Below, piece by piece: positions 43,101 through 54,857 of a stretch of 64,000 nt of DNA. The stretch's first letter is position 1. The number at the start of each line of letters is the position of its first letter. The stretch is from Brasenia schreberi. Taxonomy: Eukaryota; Streptophyta; Magnoliopsida; Nymphaeales; Cabombaceae. The stretch spans positions 18,575,501 through 18,639,500 of the forward strand of contig JAYKKT010000061.1 of NCBI GenBank assembly GCA_036023115.1, in the 5' to 3' direction. The notes beneath the pieces were generated by a model that had not been told where the DNA came from, ran no database searches, and saw nothing but the letters and a program-made list of their open reading frames with translations. Made by a program: the position numbers and the translations under genes.

Positions 43101-44590
43101 ATGTCAAAATCCAACCCAAGTGAAGTGTCGAGCCAAGGCTCATGCGCATCAAGTTCTCACTCTAGGAGGATTTTGAAAAACAAGATCAAAATAGACGAGA
43201 TAGAGGACCTGAGAAGAGAATTCGAGGCCAAAATCGATGCTCTCAGCCAAGACGGTGAAGTAGGCGATTCATGTTCATCAAACGGTGAACAAAAGGCAAA
43301 AAGAAAATCTGAAAAACCTCGCAAGCACAAAGAGGCCTCCGTAATGTAAGGCAACCAATACCACGAGTCCTTCACACAAAAGGACCGTAAAGCCCTACAG
43401 CGGCTGCTGAAAGGGCAAAATAAAGAGAAAGGAGTTACGCCCTGTCTGATTTCCTTCCTATGGATTACGAAACAGACAGTGATGATGAAATACCAAACTT
43501 CCATCGGTATGATGGCATGGGAGACCCTAGGTCTTACTTGCAACTTTTCTCGTGTCGAGCCCATAAGAAGAAAAAGGACTCGATGAAATGGGTGTATTGT
43601 TTTCCTTTATCCCTTAAAGGCACAGCTACCAAATGGCTGGCTTCCTACGACTTAAGCCAGTTCGCTACTTTTGAAGAGTTAGCGAACTGCTTCATGCAAA
43701 GATTTGCACACAACGTAGAAGTCACGCCGACTCTAAACACTTTAAGGGATATGAAGCAAGGCATGAACGAAGACGTACATTCCTTCATTATACGATGGAG
43801 GTCACTTTTGGGCCAAGTGCGAGAGCCCATATCCGAAGGATGTGCAGTCATGCTCATCCTGGATAACTTTAGAAGCGAGTTAAAGACCCTTCTCTCACTC
43901 AATGAGATCTCAACTTTCCATAAGTTGATAAAAAAAGCATCCCTTTTCGAAACAAACTTGAGAAAAGGGACATACGATCACTTATGGAAAGGAAGTGTCG
44001 TTTCTAAAACCCGCTTGGAAAAGCCCATCACTTATGGGCTACCCACGATGGACAAAGGGGCAAAGCCCCATAAAATCGCCAATGTCCGGGAGGATCCAGG
44101 CGTGGCAGGCACTTTCAAAAATTTTGAAAAACTAGAAAACAAATGGGGGCAAACCTTTCAAAAACCGATTGAAAAACAGGAGTACACTCCGCTGGGGCAA
44201 CCTGTGTCGGAGGCCCTAGACCTCCTACTTGCCCAAGGCATGATCGAACTTCCCGAAATCCCCGAAGGAGTCACTTCCAAAGGGGGGTATTTAAATCGAT
44301 TTTGTAAGTATCATCGGCTCAAAGGCCATGATACCAAACGTTGTTTCTCCCTTTTAAATAAAATCGAGAACTTGATAACAGAGGGCCGGCTCCAGGTCAC
44401 TGCGGAACCTGAGCCACCTCAAGCTATCTTTAAAGAACCCTTTCCCAAGCACGCCAGTGGCAGTGGGAAAGGAAAGGAGGTATGTACCCTCACCTTTTCA
44501 AAAGAACTAGCGCAAAATTCTGGGTCTGGTCGACCCACTTGTGCACCCACTCTTGTATTGTACAAGAATCCCGCCCAAGTCGTCATCTAG
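43101..44590 (+). pseudogene. gag: Element D/F gag
   Basis: MSKSNPSEVSSQGSCASSSH starts at 43101 and stops at about 43347 (ASVM-stop). The core reopens at 43460 and runs to a TAG at 44588, where B has Arg. Domains: coiled-coil-like DEIEDLRREFEAKIDAL; Retrotrans_gag (FPLSLKGTATKWLASYDLSQ, FEELANCFMQRFA, DVHSFIIRWRSLLGQV); knuckle CKYHRLKGHDTKRC. This is the best preserved Gag in the window, but it has at least two breaks. Confidence 0.92.
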
Positions 44591-45897
44591 GGACCACCAC
44601 GAGCTGAATCCCCGGCTAAACCAGTTTTAAAACTTCAAGGTGCTCCTCAACTCATACTTAGAGCCAATTTTAGTGCGAACCCTAGGCTGGTCGTGGGGGA
44701 AGTGACTAGATCCGGGAGGATCTATCAACCCCCGCACCTACAAAGTGCTAAAAAGGTGGTCAGTGTGCTTGGCCCCTCAAAAGCATGTATTCCTGGAGTT
44801 CTGCCAAAAGCAGACAAGGGGAAAGTCGTCCTAAATCCTTATGATTTCGAAAACCATCTTTTAAAGATTCCTATCCACATGTCTATCCTAGAGCTTATAC
44901 AAACTTCGCCTAGGCATAGGCTCGTGCTAGAGAAAATTCTAGAAAGAGCTAAGGTTGATTCGAACATAAGTTCGGAATCCCTGTCTGCCCAAGTGGCTTT
45001 AATAGGACCAAAATCGCCCATCACTTTCTCGGAAGATGATGTAGATAGACCCTACGAGTCCCACAACCAGGCCCTGCATATCGAGGTGGTTCTGAATAAC
45101 CACTCTCTGGACAAGTGCCTAGTCGATGGGGGAGGAGGGCTCAACATCCTTCCACTTCATATGGCGTACCAAATCGGAGTCACCTTGACTTCTGTGAACC
45201 CAAGCCCCATCGTTATCACTGGATACGATGGGAATGCGTCTAGGCCATTAGGATCGATCGAACTCCCGATGGAAACGGGAGGGATCACACACACGGTGGT
45301 GTTCCATGTCTTGGACATCCACCCCCATTATAACTTGTTGTTGGGAAGGCCTTGGATACACAGCTTGTGCGCTGTGCCATCCACCTTCCACAGGTGTGTC
45401 AAGATCCCTTTCAGGGACCAGGTCATGGTGATCCTAGGTGAGAGTCACCCATAGCTTTAGGGGATCATAAACTCCCCTTGTTTGTCGAGCTCCCAGGCCC
45501 ATGAGGCTAACCTGGGATAGACCATGGTCGAGCCACCAAGGCTCGTGTTAAACAACCCTAGGAAGGTTGTATATGTGAAGGGGCCGCCCAAAGCAGGCCC
45601 GCTCCCGATCTTAACCCTTCTAGGAAGACCCAAGCATCCCCTATTTTCAAAACCCCTAGACAAGAAGCCATACGAGCACGATATGGACGACAGCAAGTTC
45701 CAGGACCACGATTTATATCATCAATTTTCAAAAAATAAGAAATCGTGGAACATGTTAAATATGGGCTATACGCCCTACAAAAGTCTAGGGGCACAAAACC
45801 AGGGTCTCCTAGAGCCCATCCTTCCTAGGGCCAACCCAAGCCGATACGGGATCGGCTATACTCCCAGAATATCGCCAGAGCCACCCCCTAGGGTCAA
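44591..45897 (+). pseudogene. Element D/F protease and G-patch-like region
   Basis: GEVTRSGRIYQPPHL at about 44696, VDGGGGLNILPLH near 45125, LLGRPWIHSL near 45335. A TAG at 45452-45454 (SHP-stop) and more stops follow up to 45523. From 45524 the frame holds SWNMLNMGYTPYKSLGAQNQGLLEPILP. It ends at PEPPPRVN, where a deletion joins it to the RNase H part. B continues at this point into VTTWVKGA and the RT ORF. Confidence 0.9.
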
Positions 45898-47205
45898 TTA
45901 CAGTCCGTTCGCCGATTTATATCAAATCTGGCGACCAGATGCGAACCCTTCAACAAGCTGTTGAGGAAGGGCACGAAATTCTTATGGGATGACGAATGCC
46001 AAAAGTCCTTCGAGAGACTGAAGGCATACTTGGTTAATCCCCCTGTTTTGAATCCTCCAAAGCAAGGAAAACCGCTATTATTATACATCTCCGTGCATGT
46101 AAATGCTTTAGGAGCCCTGTTGGCTCAATACGAGGATGACACCCATAAGGAGTATGCCATCTACTATATTTCGAAAACTCTCTTGGCTTATGAACGAAAT
46201 TATCAAGCCATGGAGAAGACGTGCTTGGCCCTAGTCTGGGCCTGCCAGAAGTTCAGACACTATTTTCTAGATCATGAGATCTCGATAGTGTCCAAGCTTG
46301 ATCCAATCAAGCACTTGTTCGGAAAACCCATTCTCACGGGTAGATTGGGCAAATGGCAACTCCTTCTAATGGAGTATGATTTGAAATACCATCACCAGAT
46401 CTCCATTAAGGGGCAAGCCCTAGCAGATTACGTGGCTGAATTCCCCTTAGAGGACGCATATCCCACTCTTGTCGAAATGCCTGATGAAGGCATATTGCAA
46501 AACCATTTTCAAAACCACATTTTGGCAAATTCTTTCGAAAACCAAGTGTGGAAGATGCACTTCGATGGGGCACGAAACCAACGAGGGGCTGGTGCCGGGG
46601 TCATCCTAATCTCCCCTGAAAAGGGCGAGATTCCCATAGCAATCCGCTTAGATTTCGAATGTTCCAACAACGTAGCTGAGTATGAAGCACTCATACAAGG
46701 CTTAAGGATTTCGAAAACTCTAGGGGCATCATGCATCGAGGTCTTTGGAGATTCGCTCCTTGTCATAAACCAGGTTTTGAAAATTTGGCAAGTACCTAAT
46801 GAGAAACTACTTCCATATCACGAGTTGGCCACTCGATTGGTCCAATCCTTCCAGTCGTGTAAACTCACACACGTGGGAAGAGAGGACAATGGCATTGCCG
46901 ATGCCCTCTCCTCCTTGGGTTCAGCCCTAAAGGTCGATCCCATTTCAGGGACCCGATCCTTAGAAATATGGCATGCGCCCAACCCATCCACACACGATTT
47001 GGATATTTGCCAAAATAACCTAGATTCTGTTGAAAAACCTTGGTTTTATGACATCAAGCAATTTTTAGAAGATGGGGGATTTACTGAGGATGCCACATCC
47101 AAAGATAAGGCATTCATCCGTAAGATTTCGACCCGATACACCATTCTAGGTGGGGTTTTATATAAGAAAAGTTTTACCGGCATCCTACTTAGTGTATCGA
47201 TCTAG
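45898..47205 (+). pseudogene. pol: Element D/F RNase H and archaeal-type RNase H; RT deleted
   Basis: The open part is 45961-47205. It begins just after the RT palm: text matching B's SVHRFISNLATRCKPFNKL appears in altered frame at 45905-45960. Then KGTKFLWDDECQKSFERL, the degenerate RNase H (YISVHVNALGALL, YQAMEKTCLALVWA), and aRH with HFDGARNQRGAGAGVILI, AEYEAL and FGDSLLV. Unlike B it keeps FQSCKLTHV, with no stop. All RT catalytic motifs are lost, so this copy could move only with RT from elsewhere. It ends at a TAG after a one-base loss near 47192. Confidence 0.92.
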
Positions 47206-48288
47206 AGGAGGCTAGGATAGTGATGCATGAGTTCCACGATGGAGAATGTGGAGGTCATGTTAATGCCAACATGATGGCAATGAAAATACTTAGAGGGGGC
47301 TATTTTTGGTCCACCATGAAAAAAGGATTGTCACGATCATGTTAGGAAGTGTCATCCATGTCAAGTGCATGGGCACGCCATTCATATCCCCTCGTCTGCA
47401 TTACATTTCGTGGTCAGCCCCTGGCCAGTCACCATGTGGGTGTTTGACATCGTAGGCCCTATATTTCCAAAAGCCTCGAATGGGCATCGATTCATTTTAG
47501 CAGCCAGTGAGTATTTCTCCAAGTGGATGGAAGCCATTTCCCTCACCAACGTGCTGGGGCAACATGTGGTGGCTTTCATTAGGAGGAATATCCTGGCTCG
47601 ATTTGGGGTTCCACGAGACCTTGTGTCTGATAATGGCACCCCATTCAAAAACGAGCGGATGGTTAAGTTATGCAACACGTATGGCATAACTCACCACTTC
47701 TCTTCGCCCTACTACCCTCAAGGCAACGGCCAAGCCGAACCCAAAAACAAGACTCTCATTAGTATAATTGAGAAGACTTTAGAGAAGGGTAGGACGTGGC
47801 ACGAGAAGCTGGATGACGCCTTATGGGCTTATAGAACTTCCATCCGGACTCCCATGAATGCCACACCATTCGAATTGGTCTATGGCACAAACTTCATTCT
47901 TCCCATTCATACTCAATTGCATTCATTCCCTACATCCATAGCACTCGACCTCCCCCTAGATACGCTTCAACATGCTAGGATGGTCGAACTAGATTTGCTA
48001 GATGAGAGGAGACTCCTTGCTATGGATCATGCTCGTGCATACCGGCAAAGGATAGCCCGACACTATGGCAAACACATGAGACCTCGCCACTTTGAAGTGG
48101 GGGATCTGGTTTTGAAAATCATCCACTATCGTGGCCCACATCCACTTGGAAAGTGGCGCCCCAAGTGGGATGGACCCTATATTGTACTTGCAACCACCAC
48201 GAACAACTCGTATTGGTTGATCGATGTAGAAGGTAGGAATTTAGTAGATCCTATCAATATTCAATACTTAAAGAAGTATCATGTGTAG
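47206..48288 (+). pseudogene. pol: Element D/F integrase
   Basis: The zinc finger part (MHEFHDGECGGHVNANMMAMK) is at 47225-47320. An extra A in an A run near 47320 shifts the frame, and the rest is open from 47365 to 48288. It has FDIVGPIF, VSDNGTPF, a GNGQAEPKNKT Glu region, GPY-type KWDGPYIV and the end YLKKYHV. The catalytic triad residues are all present. It matches B throughout. Confidence 0.92.
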
Positions 48289-49442
48289 GATCTGGGTTAA
48301 ATTCCAATTTTCGAAAACCTTCAGGGATAGCTGCCCTGAGACCTAAAAATAAGGTGCAAAGGCAAAATCGTGTGACCCTGAGTGAGAGAATTCGCACTTG
48401 TGAAAGAGTGGAGTCTTCAAAATCATGGTTACATTTCAAAATCCTTCTTCTTACAAAGAAAGCCCTAGTTCAACATAGCAAGATACTTGCAAGTAGTACG
48501 TGCTATTTCTAAATAGGCTGATCTGGAATGGATCGAGTGTGAGCTTGGGATAAGTCCTCCCCTCTTCTCTTCTCCTTCCAAAAGGAAAACATGGCCCAAA
48601 TAAAGAGAATTTCCCATCCAAAGTCTCTTTCTAAAAGAAAGAAACAAGAATTCAAAAGAAAAATCGATTCTCTTGTGAAAAAGAGGGATTAAAGAAAAAA
48701 TACTCCCAAAGGGAGACCCTCTACAAAAAAAAGGAAAAAGAGGCCAAAAAGCTCAAAAAGAGTAGTTTTTCGCCTTCTATGCCTTAAACCATGAAACGCT
48801 TCAGAAGGGACCGTTGTACCTCTTTCCCATCCCTAGCTTATCCCAAGCTAAAACATGGTTCATTTCAAGGAATCCTAAAGTAAAAATAGGATTTACTTAC
48901 TTGAATTTCATTTTGTTTGAGAATTCGACGTTTCGAGTAAGACGTAGGAATTTGAAATATGCCTTGTTTTCTTATAAAACCTCCGCTAGATAAGCAAGTG
49001 TCAAGACTCAAGAAAAGGCAAACACGAAAAGCTCGAGATCCTTAGGATTGAGACTCAAGACAGTTGTCCCTTTTGTAAATAGCTTTTGTAAATAGATTTT
49101 GAAAAATCGAACATCGAACAGCATAGGATCCGCTCACTTGGAGCAGCAGGCCTTGTAAGTCTCAAGAGTTCGACCACATCTGGTCTCTGGGAGGTTGCCA
49201 CTCTTGGCACCACACCCATGTCATGCATCTGCATTCCACGCATGGCACTTGCATAAACCTGATCCCATTTTAGGACTAGAAACCGTTTTATATCCCTTTG
49301 GCGTGATATCTCCTCCTACCAAGGTTTTAAAATTGAGATTTTGCTAAAAATTGGGACGATCCCGTGTTTTCATGGTTAGATCTAGGGAGACATTGAAAGG
49401 GGTGTTTGTCATCTTTGCCATTATCCAAATCGATTTAGACAA
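48289..49442 (+). mobile_element. Element D 3' untranslated region
   Basis: The reverse complement of the same type of text as B 17149-18290. Contains GGGAGACCCTCTACAAAAAA and a purine-rich stretch at 48540-48760. No gene. Confidence 0.8.
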
Positions 49443-49459
49443 TGCCAAAGAGGGGCATC
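49443..49459 (+). promoter_or_regulatory. Polypurine tract of element D
   Basis: TGCCAAAGAGGGGCATC directly before the LTR start TGTAAACACC at 49460. Confidence 0.9.
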
Positions 49460-52176
49460 TGTAAACACCCCGAAATCCCACGAACTTCTCAAACAAACTT
49501 GGTTTTGTAAAAGCAGCCCCAAAGGGCTATTTTGAGTCTGAAAACCGAGGAGCCTTCCAGGCAACCCTTTACATATGTTTAAACTGTATATATTTTAAAT
49601 ATGTATAATATGGTTTAAAACCTCTTAAATACACTTTGAAACCCCACGAAATGGCTTGGCCTGATCAAAGTAGGACCAAAAGAGCTAAAGAGAGCCCAGA
49701 ACCAGAGCACAAGTCGAGCCCGGCATAGCAACTCTCGTGTTGAATCCACCCCCAGGATCTCGAACATCCAAGTCCCTATTATCATCAAAAATCCTTTTAA
49801 ATCATCTCTGGAAGGTGAAAACAGAAGCGGACGACCATGTTGGCGAAGACCCAACACAGACGGAGTACTGATGCTGTCAGACCCCGCACAAACCGTTCGT
49901 TTCAAACATACCTTGAAGGAGTCAGAATTCAGTTTGAATTGGATCTGGAACATATATATCCAGATCCCAATCCAAACCTATGTGTGGATTTGGATTTGGA
50001 TTTGGATTCAAAAATCCAATCCAATATCCACATCCATGGCCCACATCACCTTCTCATAAATGGAGGTGGGGCCCACTTGAAATTCATGTGGGATTATGGG
50101 CATGAGAGAGAATGGGGAGGATAAGCATGAGGGGAATTGTATTAAGCTTGACTTGTGTGTCAAGTTTGGGGTTAATCATGTGGGTTAGCCTAATTAGTGT
50201 GGGTTTAAGCTTGTATTAGCCAAAAACCTAACTAGGGCTGCACCAACATGATGCAATGAAGTCTATGGGTTATGCAAAGGGAGCTTCCTAACCCAATCCT
50301 AAGCCAAAACCCCTAATCCTAGCCTTTTACCCTAATCCTGGCCTAATCACCTAACCCACTTCCCTAATCCCGACCTAATCACCTAACCCACCTCCCTAAT
50401 CCTTCCCTAAACCTAGCCTAATTCCCTTAATCCTAACCTAATCCTAGCCTAATCACCTAACCCACCTCACTAAACCTCACCCCAAAACCAACCCACCTAG
50501 CTAAGCCCTAAACCACTAAACCACCCCACCTAAAACCTAGCACACCATATCCCTAAAACCACCTAAATAAAATATCTGGTCCCCCCTCAAAACCAGCCCA
50601 CCTTATCACCACACCACCACCACCTAACCACCTAACCACCCTCTCAAAACCACTCCCAGCCGACCTTGGAAAAACCTATAACCCCCCCCCCCCCTAGTGG
50701 GCGGGTTTTTCAACTCTTCCAGCCGGCACTTGGGCCAGCCAAACCTTCTCTCACTTGGCTCTCTTCTTCCACCTGCACCACCACTACCCCCGACCAGCTC
50801 CACCTCACGCCACCACTACCTCTCAGCCTGCTCCACTCCACGTCGCCACCACCTCCCGGCCAAGCTCCATCCACCTTCATCATCCGGCTGCCCTCCTTCG
50901 ACACCAACCTCCTTCACCCATCCGGTTAGAACCTCAACCCAATTCCACCCCATATTCTCTCCCCCTCCACTCTCAGCCACCCATACCACCACCACAAAGC
51001 GCCACCACAACCTTCCTACCATCCTTCCCCATTCGGCCAAACACAACCCATTACACCACCCGCTTCCCTACTTTCCCCTTAGTGACACCCAAGCCACCTT
51101 ACCTTGCTCCCTAGGACCTGCCCCCTCCTCTCTTTAGTCACCCCTTAGCTCCACCTTCCATAGCACCCTACCTCCCTATTCGTGACATCCCCTAACTACC
51201 CCAGCCGACCACCACTTAAACCGCCCCCTAGTTGGCCAGCCACAGCCGACTGCACCCATTCACCCGCGACTTTATACCCTTCTCCTTAGACATCCCCCTT
51301 AGTCATCCCTTAGCTCCACCTTCCATAGAACCTGCCCTATGCCTTAGTGACCCTCCCTAACCACTTCAGCCCGAGACACCATGGCAGCACCCTACTAGCA
51401 GCCGGCAAGCTCCAAGGCACCACATCCGCGCTCCCTTGTCACCCGGCCAGCACACCCCTTTGCCGTGCCGTTCCGAGGAGCTCCCTCTTGCAGCCCAAGG
51501 CGACGCCCAAGCCCAAGCTCAAGCAAGTCACCTCCGGACCAGCTATAAGTAAGTGCCTAACTCGGTCCTCATTTGTAGACTTGCTCAAGTTAAATTAAAT
51601 TTGATACGGGGTTGTAATAACGGAGCATTGTCTCCCCCCGCTTGTAATAACGTGGCTTGGCACACCCATACACCCGTGCACTTGAGCCTACCTCGCTCTT
51701 AGTTGTGCACGATTTTGAACACACATGAGCCTAATTTGCCCTTAAGATATAAGTTTATTTATATACTTTAAGTTGAGTAGGGTTTTGCTTGAGTTGTGTG
51801 TGTTGTCTTTCAATTCTCGCACTCACACACATTAAGCTTTCGCTCTTATTTGCAAGACCCAAGTAAGGGTCGTGTTATACTCTCCTTGGGTTTAATTTCA
51901 TGTTGTGTGCATAGTACTTCAATTCTAGCACTCACACACATTGAGCTTTCGCTCTTACTCCCAAGACCTTGGTTAAGGCCATATTGCAATTTATATTTGG
52001 GTTTCATTTCATGTCGTGTGTGTAGTACTTCAATTCTCGCACGCACCCACATTGAGCCTTCGCTCTTATTTGCAAGACCCAAGTAAGGGCCCATATATAT
52101 TATATACGTATTTCCCTTTCGGCTATGTCTTTAAGATTTGGGTTTTAAGGTTCAGCAGTGTGCGTAGTCTTTACAT

Positions 52177-52181
52177 ATATA
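52177..52181. repeat. Target site duplication of E, left
   Basis: atata, repeated at 55659-55663. The empty site tttacatatatacacgg is seen in the D 5' LTR near 38852-38868. Confidence 0.85.
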
Positions 52182-53534
52182 TGTAGACACGGAGAATTTT
52201 CACTTGCGGGTTCTTAGGCCTGAAGTGAACCTTTTCGTGCTTACGTTCGCTTTTAGGGCGTGCCAGCTAGCTTACTCAAACTAGCGAAGTAGTTTTTGAA
52301 ATATCTGACTTCTGAAAGGCAATTGTGGACAAGCGGGATCTTTTCGTCGCAAACCTTCTTGAACCAACGCTCAAGGGTTAGTTTGTACGCTTAGAGACTT
52401 CGTTTGAAACAAGTTAAACTCAAATTCGATTTTTGAATGAACAGGTGTTTGAAAACTTCAGAAAGCATGCATTTGGCAAGTTTTTGCTTTTACTGGGTTT
52501 GGGCGACCCTAAGTCTTTGAAATTTATCTGCCTTTAGGCGTGGAGTGTGTGCATCAAGTGCCTAAGATGGGCATTTTGCACGATTTATTCAGGTTTGTTC
52601 GATGCAGGTATGCAACCTAGCTCGAGTATGGCGAGTATGCAATGCAACTCACACAACTTGAATGTAAAACCCAAAATTTAAAGACTTAACAGAAGGGAAA
52701 ACCCAAATTGAATGCAACTCACACGACTTGAATGTAAATTGCAGAAATTCAAATATCTCTATATCTTAAGAGCGGAAAGGCTCAATGTGTGCGTGGGTGT
52801 TGTGTATAAATTGAAATGCAACAGATGCAACTGAACCATAAAACGCAGCAGAAGGGAGATATAGATATATGTAAGAGCGGAAAGGCTCAATTGTGGTGTG
52901 TGTGTATGTGTATAAATTGAAAGATAACACACACGACTGAATTTAAAACCCAGAATTGAAATGCGTACACAACTGAACCGGGAAAACTCTCGCAGCAGAA
53001 AGTATATAGATATGGCTATATCTTAGCGGCTTCTGAGGCCAAAATGTGCGTGAAGTGTTTGAGCAAATGCTCGGGTGTTTCTTGGGTGCGAGTGTGTAAT
53101 TGAAAAACAAACTCACACGACTTAATGTAACAACCCAGCTTAATTGAAATACGTACGTATAATAAGAGCGAAAAGGCTCAATTGTGTACGTGGTGCTTGT
53201 GTACGAGATAAGAGCGAAAAGGCTCGAGTGTACGTGTGTGTCTCGTGTGTCCAGCACTGTTATTACATCCGGGGGGAGACGATGCTCCGTTATTACAACC
53301 CCGTATCAAATTCAATTGAATACGAAAAACAACTTGATATATATCAAAATAAACTCATATTTTCCAGCTTCTTGAGTTATGCTCGTACAAGAGGCGAGTC
53401 CATCATCATTACATGGAGTCTGGGGCACGTGGGAGAGAAGCCGGAGAGCTTGAGAGCTTGGGGAAACTTGGAGTTCCGAGAGCTGCAAATTATACCGGGT
53501 TTAGGGTCGCTTGGGGCTGGTTTGGGTAAGGGAT

Positions 53535-54436
53535 GACTCGAGCCACCTTGGCTCGAGTGATAGGCTTTTTGGTTTAGGATTTTGCCAGCATTTGGCCTTA
53601 GGTTTAGTGAGGTTTAGACTTAGGATTAGGCCAACAATTGGCCTTGGTTTAGGTCGTGTTTAAGCTTAGGATTAGGCCAGCACTTGGCCTTGGTTTAGGT
53701 CATGTTTTGGACCTAGTATTAGGCATGACTCGAGTCAAGGTGGCTCGAGTGATAGGATATGGTTTAGGTCTTATGAAACTCGAGCCAAAGTGGCTCGAGT
53801 GGTAGTTGTTTGCTCTAGGGTTCGGCCAACATTTGTCCTTGGTTTAGATCTTGTGAAACTCGAGCCAAGGTGGCTCGAGTAAGAGTGGTATTAGGGTGTA
53901 GTTGGTCCTAGTCTAGGTGCTGAAGATGGGACACGGTTAAGCTAGGGATGATACATGGCCAGGTTTAGGTAGGGTTCACTAGGTTGCCAAGGTGAGCTTA
54001 GGGGGCTGGTTCACGGCCAGCCCTTAGCCTAAGGTTTTGGGCTGGGATGGCCTGCCTTTAGGGCAGGCCTTAGTTGATTTTAGGTGGGACACGGCCTGCT
54101 CTAGCAGGCCGTGGTTCTTAGGTAGGTGGGCTGGCTAAGGCCGGCCAGGTTTTTGGCAAGAAAAACAAGGAAGCCCGGCCACCTTTGGCCGGGCTGTTTT
54201 AGGTAGTTGGAGGGGGAAAACCAGCCACGGGCTGGGCTGGTTTTTAGGTAGTTGGCCTGCCTTTAGGGCAGGCCACCTTGGGTAGGAAAAGGGGACACGG
54301 CCTATTGGTGCAGGCCGTGGTTTTTTGGGGAAAAAGGACTCGAGCCAAGGTGGCTCGAGTTAGGTTGAAGTTCGGCCAAAGCTGGCCGAACTTGGTTGGG
54401 TTGAAGGGGGGAGTTCGGCCAGGTGGTGGCCGAACT
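53535..54436. repeat. Array of short perfect inverted repeats in LTR E
   Basis: ACTCGAGCCA/TGGCTCGAGT-type hairpins at 53535, 53728, 53778, 53858 and 54338 (each 23 bases; some have one mismatch). Also CACGGCCTGCT/AGCAGGCCGTG (54090-54113), GCCCGGCCA/TGGCCGGGC (54173-54194), GGCCTGCC/GGCAGGCC (54254-54274), AAGTTCGGCCA/TGGCCGAACTT (54368-54393) and AGTTCGGCCA/TGGCCGAACT (54412-54436). The short tracts between them are GGTTTAGG-like. Confidence 0.85.
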
Positions 54437-54847
54437 AGGTTTAGGTCTTGGAGCAGCCTAGCTAGGTGGTTGTCTAGGGTAGATGTTTTGGAAAAATCGG
54501 CCAGGACTTGGCTGTTTAGGTAGTGTTTTTAGGGGCGGTTCTTGGTGGTTGATGGGTGGTCTAGAGAGGTTAGGGAAGAGGGAGTCTAGGTTAGGTTTGG
54601 GGGCTTACCTATTTGCAGCACCGCTCCAGCCACCACTCAAGCCGTCAAGCTCCCCCACGATCTCCACTCCCAGCCAACTTGAAGAAGACGTTCGTTTGGT
54701 GCAGCCCTTGCCTCCATGGGCCAATCCCATCTCAAACAAAAAATGTTTTGGGCCTATCAGGCTCTTTCTCTCTCATCCCCCCCTTTATCTCACGTGAGGA
54801 GCTTCCCTGGAGAGTTCTCTCGTGAATGATTTCCAGCCCACTCACCT

Positions 54848-54857
54848 CTATTTATAG
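54848..54857 (-). promoter_or_regulatory. TATA box of LTR E
   Basis: CTATAAATAG on the minus strand, as in LTRs G and J. Confidence 0.6.
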
